64,000 nucleotides of DNA. It comes from Casuarina equisetifolia. Taxonomy: Eukaryota; Streptophyta; Magnoliopsida; Fagales; Casuarinaceae. Shown piece after piece: positions 37,062 through 47,070 of the stretch. The notes beneath the pieces are model-generated. The model was not told where the DNA came from, searched no databases, and was given only the letters and a program-made list of their open reading frames with translations. The stretch lies in contig CM052356.1 of NCBI GenBank assembly GCA_028551475.1, positions 28,051,884 to 28,115,883 on the forward strand. Reading direction: 5' to 3'. Position numbers and translations under genes: made by a program. Every line of letters starts with the position of its first letter. Position 1 is the first letter of the stretch.

Positions 37062-39200
37062 AGATTGCGACAGCGACAGCAAAGGTCACAATGGAAGTGC
37101 TTATATCTTCATTGCTTACGGAAATCTTTAGCTTTGTACATAAAAAGGTTATGGTCATTTGCTTTATAAGTTTGTATAAAGGAGTATAGATATTTACAGC
37201 GGAAGTGCGAAAACTCTATTACTTGTAAGTTATACTATTGAAAAGGAAGAAGATGATACAACTTCGGTTTAGTCTATAGAGGACCATTTCAGTCAAATCA
37301 AATCAAATCAAGGGATAGTTCACTTTTCTCCAGATAGATTTCAACAAATGTTCACCAGATCCTAGTCTCTTTTACTATCATAACTCATATAAATATCCTT
37401 TCACCCTCCACCACATCAAAGTGCAGCTTGGTATCATGGATTTTCTCACCAACTCAAGAAAAAGAGTTGGGAGAAGTGGGTGTGTCATAAAAGTAATCCT
37501 CTCTTTTTCAGCTGTTGAAAGCTGGTCACTTCTACAGTGCTACAGGGACTTCCATCTATCATTATCAAAATTTTGAAAGCTCTGAAAATCTTTTTAGGAG
37601 AGCGTACCTTCTTCAATTCAAAAGCCTAAACTCATAGGCCTCGACACAATAACAGTAAATCATACGCTCACCTTTGTCATATACTTGAAACTCTCATTTT
37701 CTACATAGCCAACTTGGCTGTTCAATTAACTTGTGGCACGATCGTTCTTCCTATTGCTGGCTTGGTCACTGTTCTTTGCTTAGGCTTAAACTTTGATCCA
37801 TGATTTGCTGATAAATAGGGTTGGCAAAGCACCTAAAAAATCGACCCAACAACAGAATTGATCTGCTTTTAATGCTGGACGAGTTGGAGTCCAGTATTAA
37901 ATAGATGGTCGAATTGCTGACCGACTGGTGGGTATCAGAAAAAAGTGACCATTGCCCGCCCAAAATGCGTTGTCTATCTGAGCTGTTGGATCTTAACCTA
38001 GGCCCTGCCTTCCTCTCTCAGCCTCTCCTCTTATGTCATTATCTAGCAGAATTCTGTCAATAAAGAGCAATTTTAGAGTAAAATAAGAAAGATAAGTTTA
38101 GATTTGAATGTTAATAATATATTTTTGATGTGAGACCTTTATATATCTAATTCATTTGAAGGATTTAAGTTGAATTAAAACAGGTTAACCTAAATTCTAA
38201 TATCATAAAAAAAAATAAAAAAATAACTTAAAAGATTAACTTTAGAATTAAACGAATAAAGTTATATTTAATTATTATATATGAATCCGATAGCATTTTG
38301 ATAATGACCCTAAACCATTGACGAGAAAAGTGCAGCTATTGGTTTGAAGTTCACTCTCTGTCATGTTAATTGGAAGGGTTACCCACTTCATTCTGAACGT
38401 CCACGTGGGTATGGAATTCTAGTGCCTTAGATGCTGCATCGATTTTATTATTACAGAAAAGATCACAAATACAAGGAGGAACCTTAATTAAAACAAAACC
38501 CAGGAACATTACAAGTATTGAACTTTTTGAAGTTTTCTTATTAAGCCCGAAGCCGATCGATTATTGGCTTCCACAATCTGCTTCAGCTGTATGGTCACTC
38601 TCAATGTCCACACTAATTGAAGTTATTTTAGGCTATTATTGATCTCTTTATGAAAGCTGGCCACAAGAAGACTCCACTTAGGCCAATAATTACATTTAAA
38701 AACCCTAATGGAACCTGTTCTGGAGACATAATCGGACTAGTTACAGCCTCCCCAAGACAAAATCGGAAAAAAAGTGCAAGTATCATTATTGTGCAATTGA
38801 AACATGAAAGCCAATTCATAATTATAATGTGCTGACTAGACTCATTAACAATGACAACCACTCATCACTCAGCTGCTGGATCACATCCAAACGAAGATTT
38901 CACGGCCATGTTAGCTTCCACCCATCTCAATTATACGACAGGAAAGTGGGAAATGGCCATGTTAGCTTCCAACCATTATCGTCTGTAGTGGCAAACTTGA
39001 CCCACTACCCTTCATGTTAAAACTCGTGCGCTTTGCCTGCCAATTCTAGTGCAAACAGAGAGAATCGCATAAAGTCCCAAAGCAAGAAGAGAGGGTAAGG
39101 AAGAGTGCAGGAGGGGAGGGTTGGGGAGACTTTGAGGGATCCCACTTACCTTGTTAATGGACTTACTGCAAATAAATTATGCTTAAGCATTGACCTTAGA
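37062..39200. other. Spacer
   Basis: The reticulon 3' UTR is followed by AT-rich sequence. A short patch near 38.06-38.28 kb is very AT-rich, with words like those at the edges of old retroelements, but no pair of ends could be found. A 17-bp direct repeat (GGCCATGTTAGCTTCCA) occurs at 38904 and 38955, upstream of the small membrane peptide gene, and could be a repeated promoter element. Confidence 0.45.
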
Positions 39201-39203
39201 GCT

Positions 39204-39211
39204 TATATAAG
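39204..39211 (+). promoter_or_regulatory. TATA box of the 73-aa membrane peptide gene
   Basis: The TATATAAG word lies 108 bp before the ATG at 39312, in the expected place and orientation. Confidence 0.65.
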
Positions 39212-39311
39212 AAACCCAACTTGGGAGGAGACGCTTACTTACTTCCAAAAGAGCAAACTCAATAACCCACATCCTCAAACACCACACACAAACGGAGGGA
39301 GGCAGAAGTAG

Positions 39312-39533
39312 ATGGTGAGAGTACTTAGAGAAGCTATCAACTGGGATAGAGGTGTTGGCGATATTGGTCATGCTTGCCTCATCTTTTCGTTTGCTTTGCT
39401 TACCGTTTGTCTAATCTCAGTCATAATATTCTCCTGCGCCGATGGAGTAGCCAAGGGCAAAAGTTCGGCGGCCGATACAGATTACTATGGTGGTGAATGT
39501 GCTGCAGGATGCGGTGCAGCATGTGGTGCATGA
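39312..39533 (+). CDS. Small Cys-tailed single-pass membrane peptide, 73 aa
   Basis: This is a single exon with a TATA box at the right distance. It starts MVRVLREAINWDRGVGDIGH, followed by one hydrophobic helix (about residues 21-43, ACLIFSFALLTVCLISVIIF), then SCADG, a Ser/Asp-rich linker and a tail of spaced cysteines (GECAAGCGAACGA). The CxxxC pattern could bind metal or be lipid-modified; neither is proven. I believe it matches the Arabidopsis product called putative membrane lipoprotein At3g18250, because its neighbours are the same, but I cannot confirm the sequence. It has no known function. The position between reticulon and mS35 is what the conserved block predicts, which supports it being a real gene despite its size. 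Confidence 0.75.
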   Translation: MVRVLREAINWDRGVGDIGHACLIFSFALLTVCLISVIIFSCADGVAKGKSSAADTDYYGGECAAGCGAACGA

Positions 39534-39534
39534 A

Positions 39535-40843
39535 TCCCGAAAGATCTTTCCACTACTTTTCTTACTTCTCCTGTATGCCGAGAGGTCGATGATCCAAAAT
39601 TAGCTAATAGAAAGATTAGAAGAGCGCTAGGATGCCGACTACTAATCTATTAACCTATTATCAAGCCATTGTAAACTCTGTTTCGATACAACAATAATTG
39701 TTCTAGTCGGAGAAGCTTGTTTCTCTTAGCCATGTTTGTGCTGCTGATTCATCTATTCTTGTAGCTTCCATAACTCACTGTTGCTTTCTACTTTTCTTTT
39801 TGCATGTATACTTCCTTCTGACCAAGTTTATTACAATTGAATCTCTGCATAATCTCCGAGAGGGGTTAAAACAGTAGGTTCATTTGACCCTCCAGAGGAC
39901 GGAGGGTCATTTTTCTTCCTCCTTCCTCGTTTCTTTTCTTATTTTCTCTTCAATAAATTTTGGGGGCCAGGTCGGTGGCCCTGTGCCTCCACTGACACGC
40001 CGACCCCCCACCCAACGCCACCACCGGTCCTTTTTCCATTCCCCGCGTCCTCGACCACCTACGCGTGCTCCCCACGTGCCCCTACTATCGTGCTCTATCC
40101 AGGTGGGAGATTCTCTTCGACACCTCCAACCTCCATTCCAGTTTATCTCAGAGAAATTTTTCATGCTCTCCAAATCTAAGTTTCCCTATTGCTGCAAGTG
40201 TGCTTTTCCGGTCAGCTTGTCCCTACCGGGTAGTTTAGAAGAACTGTTGAGCCGATAAGCCCTTACCTTTGTTCGGGTACGCAAAGCAAGAACTCCGGGA
40301 AGCACAATAAAAGACGCCTTCCATGGAAGGCTTTGCCGATTCTGAATCTCTCTTGAGTAGAAAGTTTAAATCCTAACGTAAATCAACAACTGATGGTGAG
40401 TTGTATTAACATGTATGTCCACCACCACCACATCTTTTCAGAAAGAGGCCCCATTTTGCCACGCATTACAAGCTGTAATTCAGCTCCATCATACAGAGCA
40501 AGACAAAGGATTGCATGTTAGGATTAAGCTAATATTGTCGTCTCACGTGGTAGAAATAAGATACTAACTAATTGTTTAAATGCGATAAATTTCTTCAACT
40601 CATAAATTAATTTTTAATTTTGTTGCATAATATAGAGTCTATAATATATTAGGCTTCCAACTCTGTTTAACCTAAACCCTCTCTAGAAGTTTAAGGAAGA
40701 TAGTCACACACACAAAAGATAGAATCCTTAAACATTATTTAAATAAGACTTTATTTCTCTCCTTTCATGGTGCTTTTCTTTTCCTTTTGTCCAAAAAAAA
40801 TTAATGGCTAGAAATCAAAAATATATAGTCCATTAATCACCAA
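39535..40843. other. Spacer with a GC-rich, C-rich island and a hairpin
   Basis: The small-gene 3' UTR is followed by a stretch at about 39,955-40,130 that is far richer in C and G than its surroundings. Just before it lies a 9-bp inverted repeat (TGACCCTCC at 39885-39893, GGAGGGTCA at 39901-39909). A perfect 16-bp palindrome, GCCTTCCATGGAAGGC, lies at 40316-40331. An open frame of 124 codons crosses the island but is Pro/Arg/Ser low-complexity and is not convincing. Confidence 0.5.
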
Positions 40844-40924
40844 GTCAAGATGGCCGAGTTGGTCTAAGGCGCCAGTTTCAGGTACTGGTCCGAAAGGGCA
40901 TGGGTTCGAATCCCATTCTTGACA
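40844..40924 (+). tRNA. tRNA-Leu (anticodon CAG)
   Basis: This is a complete cloverleaf with a long variable arm, as expected for leucine. The acceptor stem GTCAAGA pairs with TCTTGAC. The D arm contains TGGCCGAGTTGGTCTAAGGC (internal A box). The anticodon loop TTCAGGT sits on the stem CCAGT/ACTGG, with CAG at 40879-40881. The B box and T arm read GGGTTCGAATCCC. There is no intron and no encoded CCA, so it is a nuclear gene. A CAA motif precedes it and a T6 run at 40931-40936 ends transcription by RNA polymerase III. Confidence 0.97.
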
Positions 40925-40930
40925 AGTGAA

Positions 40931-40936
40931 TTTTTT
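40931..40936 (+). terminator. Pol III terminator (T6) of tRNA-Leu
   Basis: A run of six T begins seven bases after the tRNA 3' end, the usual plant tRNA terminator. Confidence 0.8.
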
Positions 40937-40970
40937 CACTTATTTTTGAGGTTCATGTTGACTCTAGGAG

Positions 40971-41076
40971 TCTTAATCTGAGCATAGAGACACCCCCACC
41001 GTCGTAGGTGAGCTTGTTTGTTGGATAATCATGGGCTCCAGTTAAATCTTAGGTGAGCTTGTTGAAACGTTTTCTC
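40971..41076. repeat. Dispersed repeat, copy A
   Basis: This copy shares the order TCTTAATCTG...CCGTCGTAGG...GGATAATC...GGGCTCC...AGGTGAGCTTGTTGAAACG with copy B at 45858-45986. The last 26 bases differ at only one position. The two copies lie on either side of the PPR gene in the same orientation. The family is unknown to me. Confidence 0.65.
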
Positions 41077-42778
41077 GTGCTCGGCATACTAACATCATCC
41101 AGTTCTAATGTCGCCTTCATCACAGGTCTGCTTGAAGGTTATGAACAGTTCAGTAACAGTGCGTTTGCCCAAAGCTCAAAAAGGTTATGAATCAATATAT
41201 GGGCTTGCATTTGAGTACCAGATAACACATATTTTCCAAATTCTGGTAACTTGGTAACTCATTATCTCTAATTCATTCTACATATAAAATCCATCCCAAA
41301 CATATTTGGGAATGCAGAAAACAGTACATTACTCAGCCACTGGCTCTACCAAAATTGATGAAAAGATGGGCAACAGATCAGTTTCTAATCTCGACTATGG
41401 TACCAAAAACAAATACAACTGATAATCCTTTAGAATGCTTTATCAGCTCCTGTCCATCTGTAGGCTCAAAAATATAGTAGTCCATGGACCAGTTTTTGAC
41501 AATTCTTGATGGCTAGCAATGAGGTCAGCTTCAACAGGTCCAAGTCCCTGAAACAAATAGAAGCAGATTTTAAGACCCAAAATAGACAAAAACACATAAT
41601 CAGGTAGTCCTCCTATTCACTCAGATAACATACAGTGTGGACCGCAGAGGCTGTATGGCTAACGAAAGAACAAACTCAAAAGTAAAGATCGCCAGCAAGA
41701 TGTTGATACATATTAAAATAAAAAAACTTGGAGGAATAAAGTGACAGGCAATCAACAATTTAACAAATAAACAAACAAAACAAATACAAATAGCCAAACT
41801 ATATTATGATACGTGGAAAACTGTACCCAAAATCTTTTGTTGGTCAAGGACTTAGTCAAACTCAAAATTGACGTTTTGGTTTAGCTTCTGCTGCACTGGC
41901 TCGTAATGCTCAGCCATTCAAGTCCTACAACAACAAATATCATCAGAGCAAAGTTTGTAAAATGTAGGAAACAAGATGTAAACAAGTTATGGTGACATTG
42001 CACAGCTGCAAGCAGCACAAACAATGAGATCCTGAAAGAAGATAACAAAAGATAACAGACCCACAAATTATGTTATTATCGCAAGACTAACATGTCTTAA
42101 AACCATTAACTACAACGTGAAAGTTGTCTTCAAACTCTTAACAGTCACACTCTATATATCACATGGTCAGTTCAATGCCAATTACAGCCAAAAAGCCATA
42201 ACACAAATAAAACAAACGAGATTGCATACTCAGACTACTATGTCAATCAACGTTAGTCACTAAAGACATTCGCCCAGCAAGAGCATTCATCAACTGACCT
42301 GGGAAGTGTCAGACTCATAGTAACTGGTCACTCAACACATAATTCAAAGGAAATTCTTTTCCCTTTTCTTTTTAAACATTTATAAGAATATAACATGAAT
42401 TTAATGAATTATCCAAATCCATCAAAAGAATAAATGCGAATAAGACTTAAAAAATGTATCTAATAGGCAATTTTTATATACAGGACAGCTATTTACGGTG
42501 AACTAAACAAAACCAGAAAACAGAGGACAAGAAAAAATATCAGAAAGTACATACTGGCTGCAAACTGATTTGGTCAGTAACTAAGACTCATAATGTGGTA
42601 GATGCTGATCAACAACGGAACAAACAACTCAATAGTGACATGATCAAGTAAACTATTTCAGAGACTTCCAGTTCAACCAAACAACTCAAAATATGTGAAA
42701 CATATGCACAGGTATCAACAAAGATTCATTCACAATATGATGTCATCATGAAAGAAGGTAACACAATACTTCCAACAC
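41077..42778 (-). other. Probable multi-exon 3' UTR of the PPR gene
   Basis: No coding region is visible, but exon-like segments with acceptor sites occur on the minus strand. Examples are TTTGTTTCAG before about 41,549 and TTGTTGTAG before about 41,928. These fit a spliced 3' UTR of the minus-strand PPR transcript or a separate non-coding transcript. RNA reads would be needed to decide. Confidence 0.3.
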
Positions 42779-43070
42779 CATTCAAGGACTCAATAGCATT
42801 GTTGACCTCTTCAGCAGGACCATAGGTTACAAAACCAAACCCTCCTCATCTACCACTCTCCCTATCATACACGGTCCTCACTTCTAAAACCTTCCCTTGC
42901 TCACTAAACAAATTCTCAAGTGCTAAGTCATCAACACCCCATGCAAGGTTGCCCACATGAATACCGTTAGCAAAACCAAAACCTACCCTACTTCCCCCTC
43001 CTCTAGTACCCCTAAAGGAAGAATCTTCCCTAGGCGGAGGAGGTCCAGCATCTACCATCAGCGCCCTCCC
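42779..43070 (-). pseudogene. Exon fragment of a CP29-like chloroplast RNA-binding protein
   Basis: The minus strand reads [13 protein letters not shown], a Gly-rich linker, then the start of an [23 protein letters not shown], followed after one stop by GGFGFVTYGPAEEVNNAI. This is the end of RRM1, the linker and the front of RRM2 of chloroplast 28-31 kDa ribonucleoproteins, closest to CP29. A TGA replaces the usual Ser codon in SGRS(R/K)GFGF. The fragment begins after an intron-like CTTAG and ends before a GTGTTGG, so it looks like one genomic exon rather than a reverse-transcribed copy. The N- and C-terminal parts of the gene are missing nearby. It is most likely a dead duplicate lying in the transcribed 3' region of the PPR gene. 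Confidence 0.8.
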
Positions 43071-43398
43071 CTAAGTCTTTATATCTTATGGGTTCATAGG
43101 ACGAGGAGCTTTGAGCGTAGCCTTCCTGGCCTCAACCAGCGGACCAATTTGCTTTGAAGTTTGAAACTGAGATTCTTTCTAAATCTATGATCTTAAAGTA
43201 CAATTGGTAAAAAGGCATAAAGTCCAATTCAAAAACTAGCTCAAGTATTAGAAGAATTTTTTAATTTAAACAATCCTTTAGGTTTATGTCTTAGTAATGT
43301 GGAACAATCTACACCATAACAAATCTCTTCACCATAATAAACTTCAAGACTGAAATCTCACCTCGAAATCGCAGTTTGGAAAATGGAGAGACAGCAAC

Positions 43399-45684
43399 TC
43401 AGGCAGCAACAGTAGCACTTTTTTTCATCTTATTGCTCACAGAGGATTTCCCTTCATCTTTCATCAATCTTGACAAAATATCTGCTTGCTTTGTGTTGCC
43501 CTCCTGATTAAGAGTTCTGATGAGGCCTTCACAACTATTCCGATTGTTTACTCCTCCTTTCCCTATTATTTTACACAATATTGAATAAGCATTAAGCGTC
43601 TTCCCTGCTGCCAAGAGAGCATCCAACACCTTATCATAGCTTGAAAAGTCCACAGTAAAGTCTCTCTCCAATGCAAAATCTAACAGCTTAAGTGCAGCAA
43701 TTGTCTTTCCCTTCTCACAAAGAGCAGATAAAAGACTATCAAAATCAGGAGAGCACCCACTACACATAAGTAGTTCAATGCGTCCCAAGGCTTCCTCAAC
43801 ATGACCCCTCATGAGGAGGGCTTCCAAGATCTTCGCAACCAAGTCCATATTCTCCTTTACTCCCTTCTCCATCATACTCTTCATCACTCGGCTTGCTGTT
43901 TGAACCCTCCCATCATCAAACAAGCTCTCGATCACTAACCTGAATAGCGACGAATCTGGAACATGCCCAGCTTCAATCATACTATCCAAAGCTGCTTTAG
44001 CATCAGCTGGTTCCCCTTTGTTCAAGTAGCTCTTGATAAGCAATTTACATGAATCTGCATCTCTAGAGACCCCTCTCCTACCCATGATCTTTAAAATTGC
44101 AAAAGCAGAATCAGGATTCCCTTCTCTGGAATGCCCATAGATCAAATTATTGAAGGCAACAGCATCCAGCACACCCCTTTTCATCAACTGCCGGAAAAAG
44201 GTTTCTGCTTTACCTGTCTGCCCATGGTTGCACAGATACTGAATCATTGGGTTATAAGCACTAGGTTCCATCTCTAGAGAACTCTGCAGCCTCAAGATGA
44301 TTTCCTTCTCAATAAGGTTATCCAACAACTTAACTGCCCTGTCGTAATCCTCAGACTTGCAAAAGTTCTCAATTAAGACACCATAGTGACCCGCCTCAGT
44401 GGGTATGTTCAACCGAGTCATAGCCTTGAGCACATCAGCTGCAGCAGCCAAGTCCCCAGACTTGCACTGGCATGTTAACAGTCTCATAAAGATGGAACTA
44501 TCTTTAGGAGCTGAATGCTTTTCAACCATTTCCTTCAACATCGTTCTAGCTTCCAGCATTTTCTCCGCATCGCAAAGCCCAGGCAACAATGTTGAGTACG
44601 TGACAGCAGTAGGATTAACACCAAAGGACTTCATCTCGTCAAATAATCTCAACCCATCATCAACTCGCCCAACTGAAACATACCCCTTTATCATGGTAGT
44701 GTAAGTTATAACTGTTGGCGCTATGTTCCTCCCTTTCAGCTCTGTAAACAACTGCTCTGCCTCATCCATCATCTTAAACCTATGATAGCCATTGATCATT
44801 GAATTATATGTAACCACATCCGGCAAAATCCCTCTATTCTTCATATCCTCATAAAACCTTTTTGCCGTCTCCAACCTCATCGACAGAAAGAATCCCCAAA
44901 TCATAATATTGAAAGTATGACGAGTGGGCACAATCCCTTCATTCAACATAGCGTTAAAATACCTTTTCGCCATCATATACCGCCCCCGCCTCAAAATCAC
45001 CTTAAACAAAGCGTCATAAGATTTGATACTCCTCTCCACACCTAACTCCTTCATTTTCTGAAAAATCTTAACAGCCTCCTGAACAATCCCTGCTTTTGCA
45101 TAGCCCTCAATCAACACAATAAACAAGTCCTCGTCCCACTCCACACCTTTATTCGGCATATCCAGTAATATGCACCTGGCGTGGTTGAGCTTAGAAGCTC
45201 CGCCCAAAATCTCAATCATTTTCAAGTGGGTCTCACGGTCGTGGTGCACCAGCCCAGCCCGCTCGACCCAACGGAAGAACTGGAGCGCATGCTCCGAGTT
45301 CTTCGCACTATGTAACACATTCCAAACAAGCGAGTTATCGAATTCGGGCACCAAAGCCCGAATCGAGTTCTGTAATCGGGTAGTCCAAGCCCGACTCGCC
45401 ATCATTCTACATATGGTATCTTCAATCTTGTTTTGGTTCTGATACTTACGCCGTGGGACTCTCTGGAAGACCTTTGGCACCCCATCCGACGGATTCAGGT
45501 TCTCCGGATTGGGTTGCTGGCCGGAAGCCGTGACGGGATCGGAATCTGTAACTGGGTTCTGGTCGGCGGCGGAGATGGAGTCGTCGGACGAGCTGAAGAG
45601 ACGGAGACGATTTAGGGTGGAAGGGTTTGATATTCTGGAAGCATGGGGGAGAAGCCTTGGCGTCCAGTGGTTGGGTAACGCCAT
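43399..45684 (-). CDS. P-class pentatricopeptide repeat protein, 761 aa, intronless
   Basis: One uninterrupted reading frame runs from the ATG at 45682-45684. The first 60 residues (MALPNHWTPRLLPHASRISN...) are Ser/Arg-rich and few are acidic, typical of mitochondrial or plastid targeting. From about residue 150 the protein is a chain of 35-residue PPR motifs, for example the repeats starting SYDALFKVILRRGRY, HTFNIMIWGFF, VTYNSMINGYH, VITYTTMIKGY and AVTYSTLLPGLC, and later AFNNLIYGHSREG. I estimate about 15. No E, E+ or DYW extension is present, so it belongs to the P class, whose members bind and stabilise or help splice and translate specific organellar RNAs. It ends SSVSNKMKKSATVAA. From memory it resembles Arabidopsis At2g37230. 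A telo-box and two TGGGCY site-II words lie just upstream. Confidence 0.95.
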   Translation of the reverse strand: MALPNHWTPRLLPHASRISNPSTLNRLRLFSSSDDSISAADQNPVTDSDPVTASGQQPNPENLNPSDGVPKVFQRVPRRKYQNQNKIEDTICRMMASRAWTTRLQNSIRALVPEFDNSLVWNVLHSAKNSEHALQFFRWVERAGLVHHDRETHLKMIEILGGASKLNHARCILLDMPNKGVEWDEDLFIVLIEGYAKAGIVQEAVKIFQKMKELGVERSIKSYDALFKVILRRGRYMMAKRYFNAMLNEGIVPTRHTFNIMIWGFFLSMRLETAKRFYEDMKNRGILPDVVTYNSMINGYHRFKMMDEAEQLFTELKGRNIAPTVITYTTMIKGYVSVGRVDDGLRLFDEMKSFGVNPTAVTYSTLLPGLCDAEKMLEARTMLKEMVEKHSAPKDSSIFMRLLTCQCKSGDLAAAADVLKAMTRLNIPTEAGHYGVLIENFCKSEDYDRAVKLLDNLIEKEIILRLQSSLEMEPSAYNPMIQYLCNHGQTGKAETFFRQLMKRGVLDAVAFNNLIYGHSREGNPDSAFAILKIMGRRGVSRDADSCKLLIKSYLNKGEPADAKAALDSMIEAGHVPDSSLFRLVIESLFDDGRVQTASRVMKSMMEKGVKENMDLVAKILEALLMRGHVEEALGRIELLMCSGCSPDFDSLLSALCEKGKTIAALKLLDFALERDFTVDFSSYDKVLDALLAAGKTLNAYSILCKIIGKGGVNNRNSCEGLIRTLNQEGNTKQADILSRLMKDEGKSSVSNKMKKSATVAA

Positions 45685-45724
45685 TGAAGCAAAAGAGAGT
45701 GAGACTTGGAACGTTGATCTTCGC

Positions 45725-45817
45725 TAGGGTTTAAGGAAGTTTGCCGTTATAAATTTGGGCCGGATTTTGGAACCTCATACTAACACCATGGACCGCCCAA
45801 ACTTACATCTTTGGGCT
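45725..45817 (-). promoter_or_regulatory. Telo-box and site-II elements of the PPR gene
   Basis: TAGGGTTT at 45725-45732 (AAACCCTA on the other strand) lies 41 bp upstream of the start codon. TGGGCC at 45756-45761 and TGGGCT at 45812-45817 are site-II words (TGGGCY). The pairing of telo-box and site II is well known in plant genes for ribosomal and organellar biogenesis proteins, where TCP and telo-box-binding factors act. Confidence 0.6.
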
Positions 45818-45857
45818 CAGCCTGCTACCGACACAACAAATCACCGTAGGTGAGCTG

Positions 45858-45986
45858 TCTAATCTGGGTATAAAGACTTGACATGACAATTTTCATACGG
45901 GTTTCCTACGTCGTCTACCTCCGTCGTGGGATGGACAATCTAGGGCCCCGTTCAAATGGTAGGTGAGCTTGCTGAAACGTTTTCTC
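45858..45986. repeat. Dispersed repeat, copy B
   Basis: This is the partner of copy A at 40971-41076, with an extra block of about 25-40 bases in the middle. It ends in the same AGGTGAGCTTGCTGAAACG sequence and lies in the far-upstream region of the PPR gene. Confidence 0.65.
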
Positions 45987-46656
45987 AAATAACTGCCGTG
46001 CACATGAATTGCCGTGGACACAACGCCGGCAGAGGTCAATCTTCAGATGCAGATAATAACAAAGCCGCCAAGTAAACAAAGCCAGGAGGGAGTTGCTATG
46101 TAAAATAGACGTACTTTATTCATGGCTCAAATTACACAGCTGATTTAAGTACAGAGGAATGTGAAATGGAAATTTACATAGTACTGGAATGTTTTTCAAG
46201 AATGTATATGAGCAGAACAAAGAGAGAATTAATCCCATCCTCCCCAAATAAATGGTTGCTTCCACGCAACCAGATGGGGCAGAAGTCACGAAACAACCAA
46301 ATTCCCATCTGCCCCTCTTGTGAACTGAAGCTTTCTGCCCCTGTTCATAGAATCTCAGCCTCCCGAGCCATAGCTTGCTCTCCAGGCTAGCTTTCACGAT
46401 GGCTCACTAGAAGTCATCGACTTCACCATCTATATCCAAACAAAGAGAAGAACTTCCTACGACACAGATCCACGATCATATGCAGCCATCGAGTCCATAT
46501 CAAGCAATGACAAAGCAGGCAACAAGATCAGAAATTGAGAGGTACAGAATATAGCTGGACTTTCCTGGGAGAACTCTGAAGGAACATAAAACATAAACAC
46601 TACAATTTCTTCTTCTTCTGCAAATTCCAGCAAGCTGCAAACTTGGTAAATTCCAT

Positions 46657-47070
46657 CTAATTAGCCCCCTTCGTTACCATCTTTATCGAACCAGCAGGAG
46701 TCTTAGGGCACGCATGCTTACCCCTTGGCAGGCTACCTGAATCACTGTCAGAAAAGGAGGAATACGATGCAAAATCTTTCATCTCTGATCCACAACAAGC
46801 CCGACGCCCTGCACGCTTCGCGGCGTGCCATCCTAACCTGCATGGAACTTTGAAGCAACCCCAGACAAGCGCCAGAGGGCAACAAACACACAGTAAGCAG
46901 GCACTACAGAGATACTCCGTAGCTTTGTCGCAGCATTTCGAAGCCCGAGACGAACGGGAACAAGAAGTCGCAGAGGCAGAAGAAGCCCCTGTTTTCTTCT
47001 GATCATCTCTTCTATCAGCGTGCATTATTACCTTGCCCTCCTCATCTGGCAGGAGGACCTTGCCTTCCAT
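46657..47070 (-). CDS. Small Cys-rich, probably membrane-associated plant protein, 137 aa
   Basis: The start is the ATG at 47068-47070 (MEGKVLLPDEEGKVIMHADR); an in-frame extension upstream has only GTG and is not used. A Ser-rich stretch (residues 35-45) leads to CCDKATEYLCSACLLCVCCP, a short hydrophobic Cys-dense segment, then LALVWGCFKVPCRLGWHAA and a basic patch KRAGRRACC. The C-terminal part is Ser-rich with SFSDSDS, a good casein-kinase-like site. Closely spaced cysteines beside a hydrophobic segment suggest palmitoylation or a hairpin membrane insertion. I recall uncharacterised plant proteins with the same core but no function for them. The frame is a single exon; a leader intron upstream is possible. 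Confidence 0.8.
   Translation of the reverse strand: MEGKVLLPDEEGKVIMHADRRDDQKKTGASSASATSCSRSSRASKCCDKATEYLCSACLLCVCCPLALVWGCFKVPCRLGWHAAKRAGRRACCGSEMKDFASYSSFSDSDSGSLPRGKHACPKTPAGSIKMVTKGAN

Noticed and set aside
39884-40258. 124-codon Pro/Arg/Ser-rich frame in the GC-rich island
   Set aside because: Its length is explained by the rarity of stop codons in GC-rich sequence. No conserved motif is visible.
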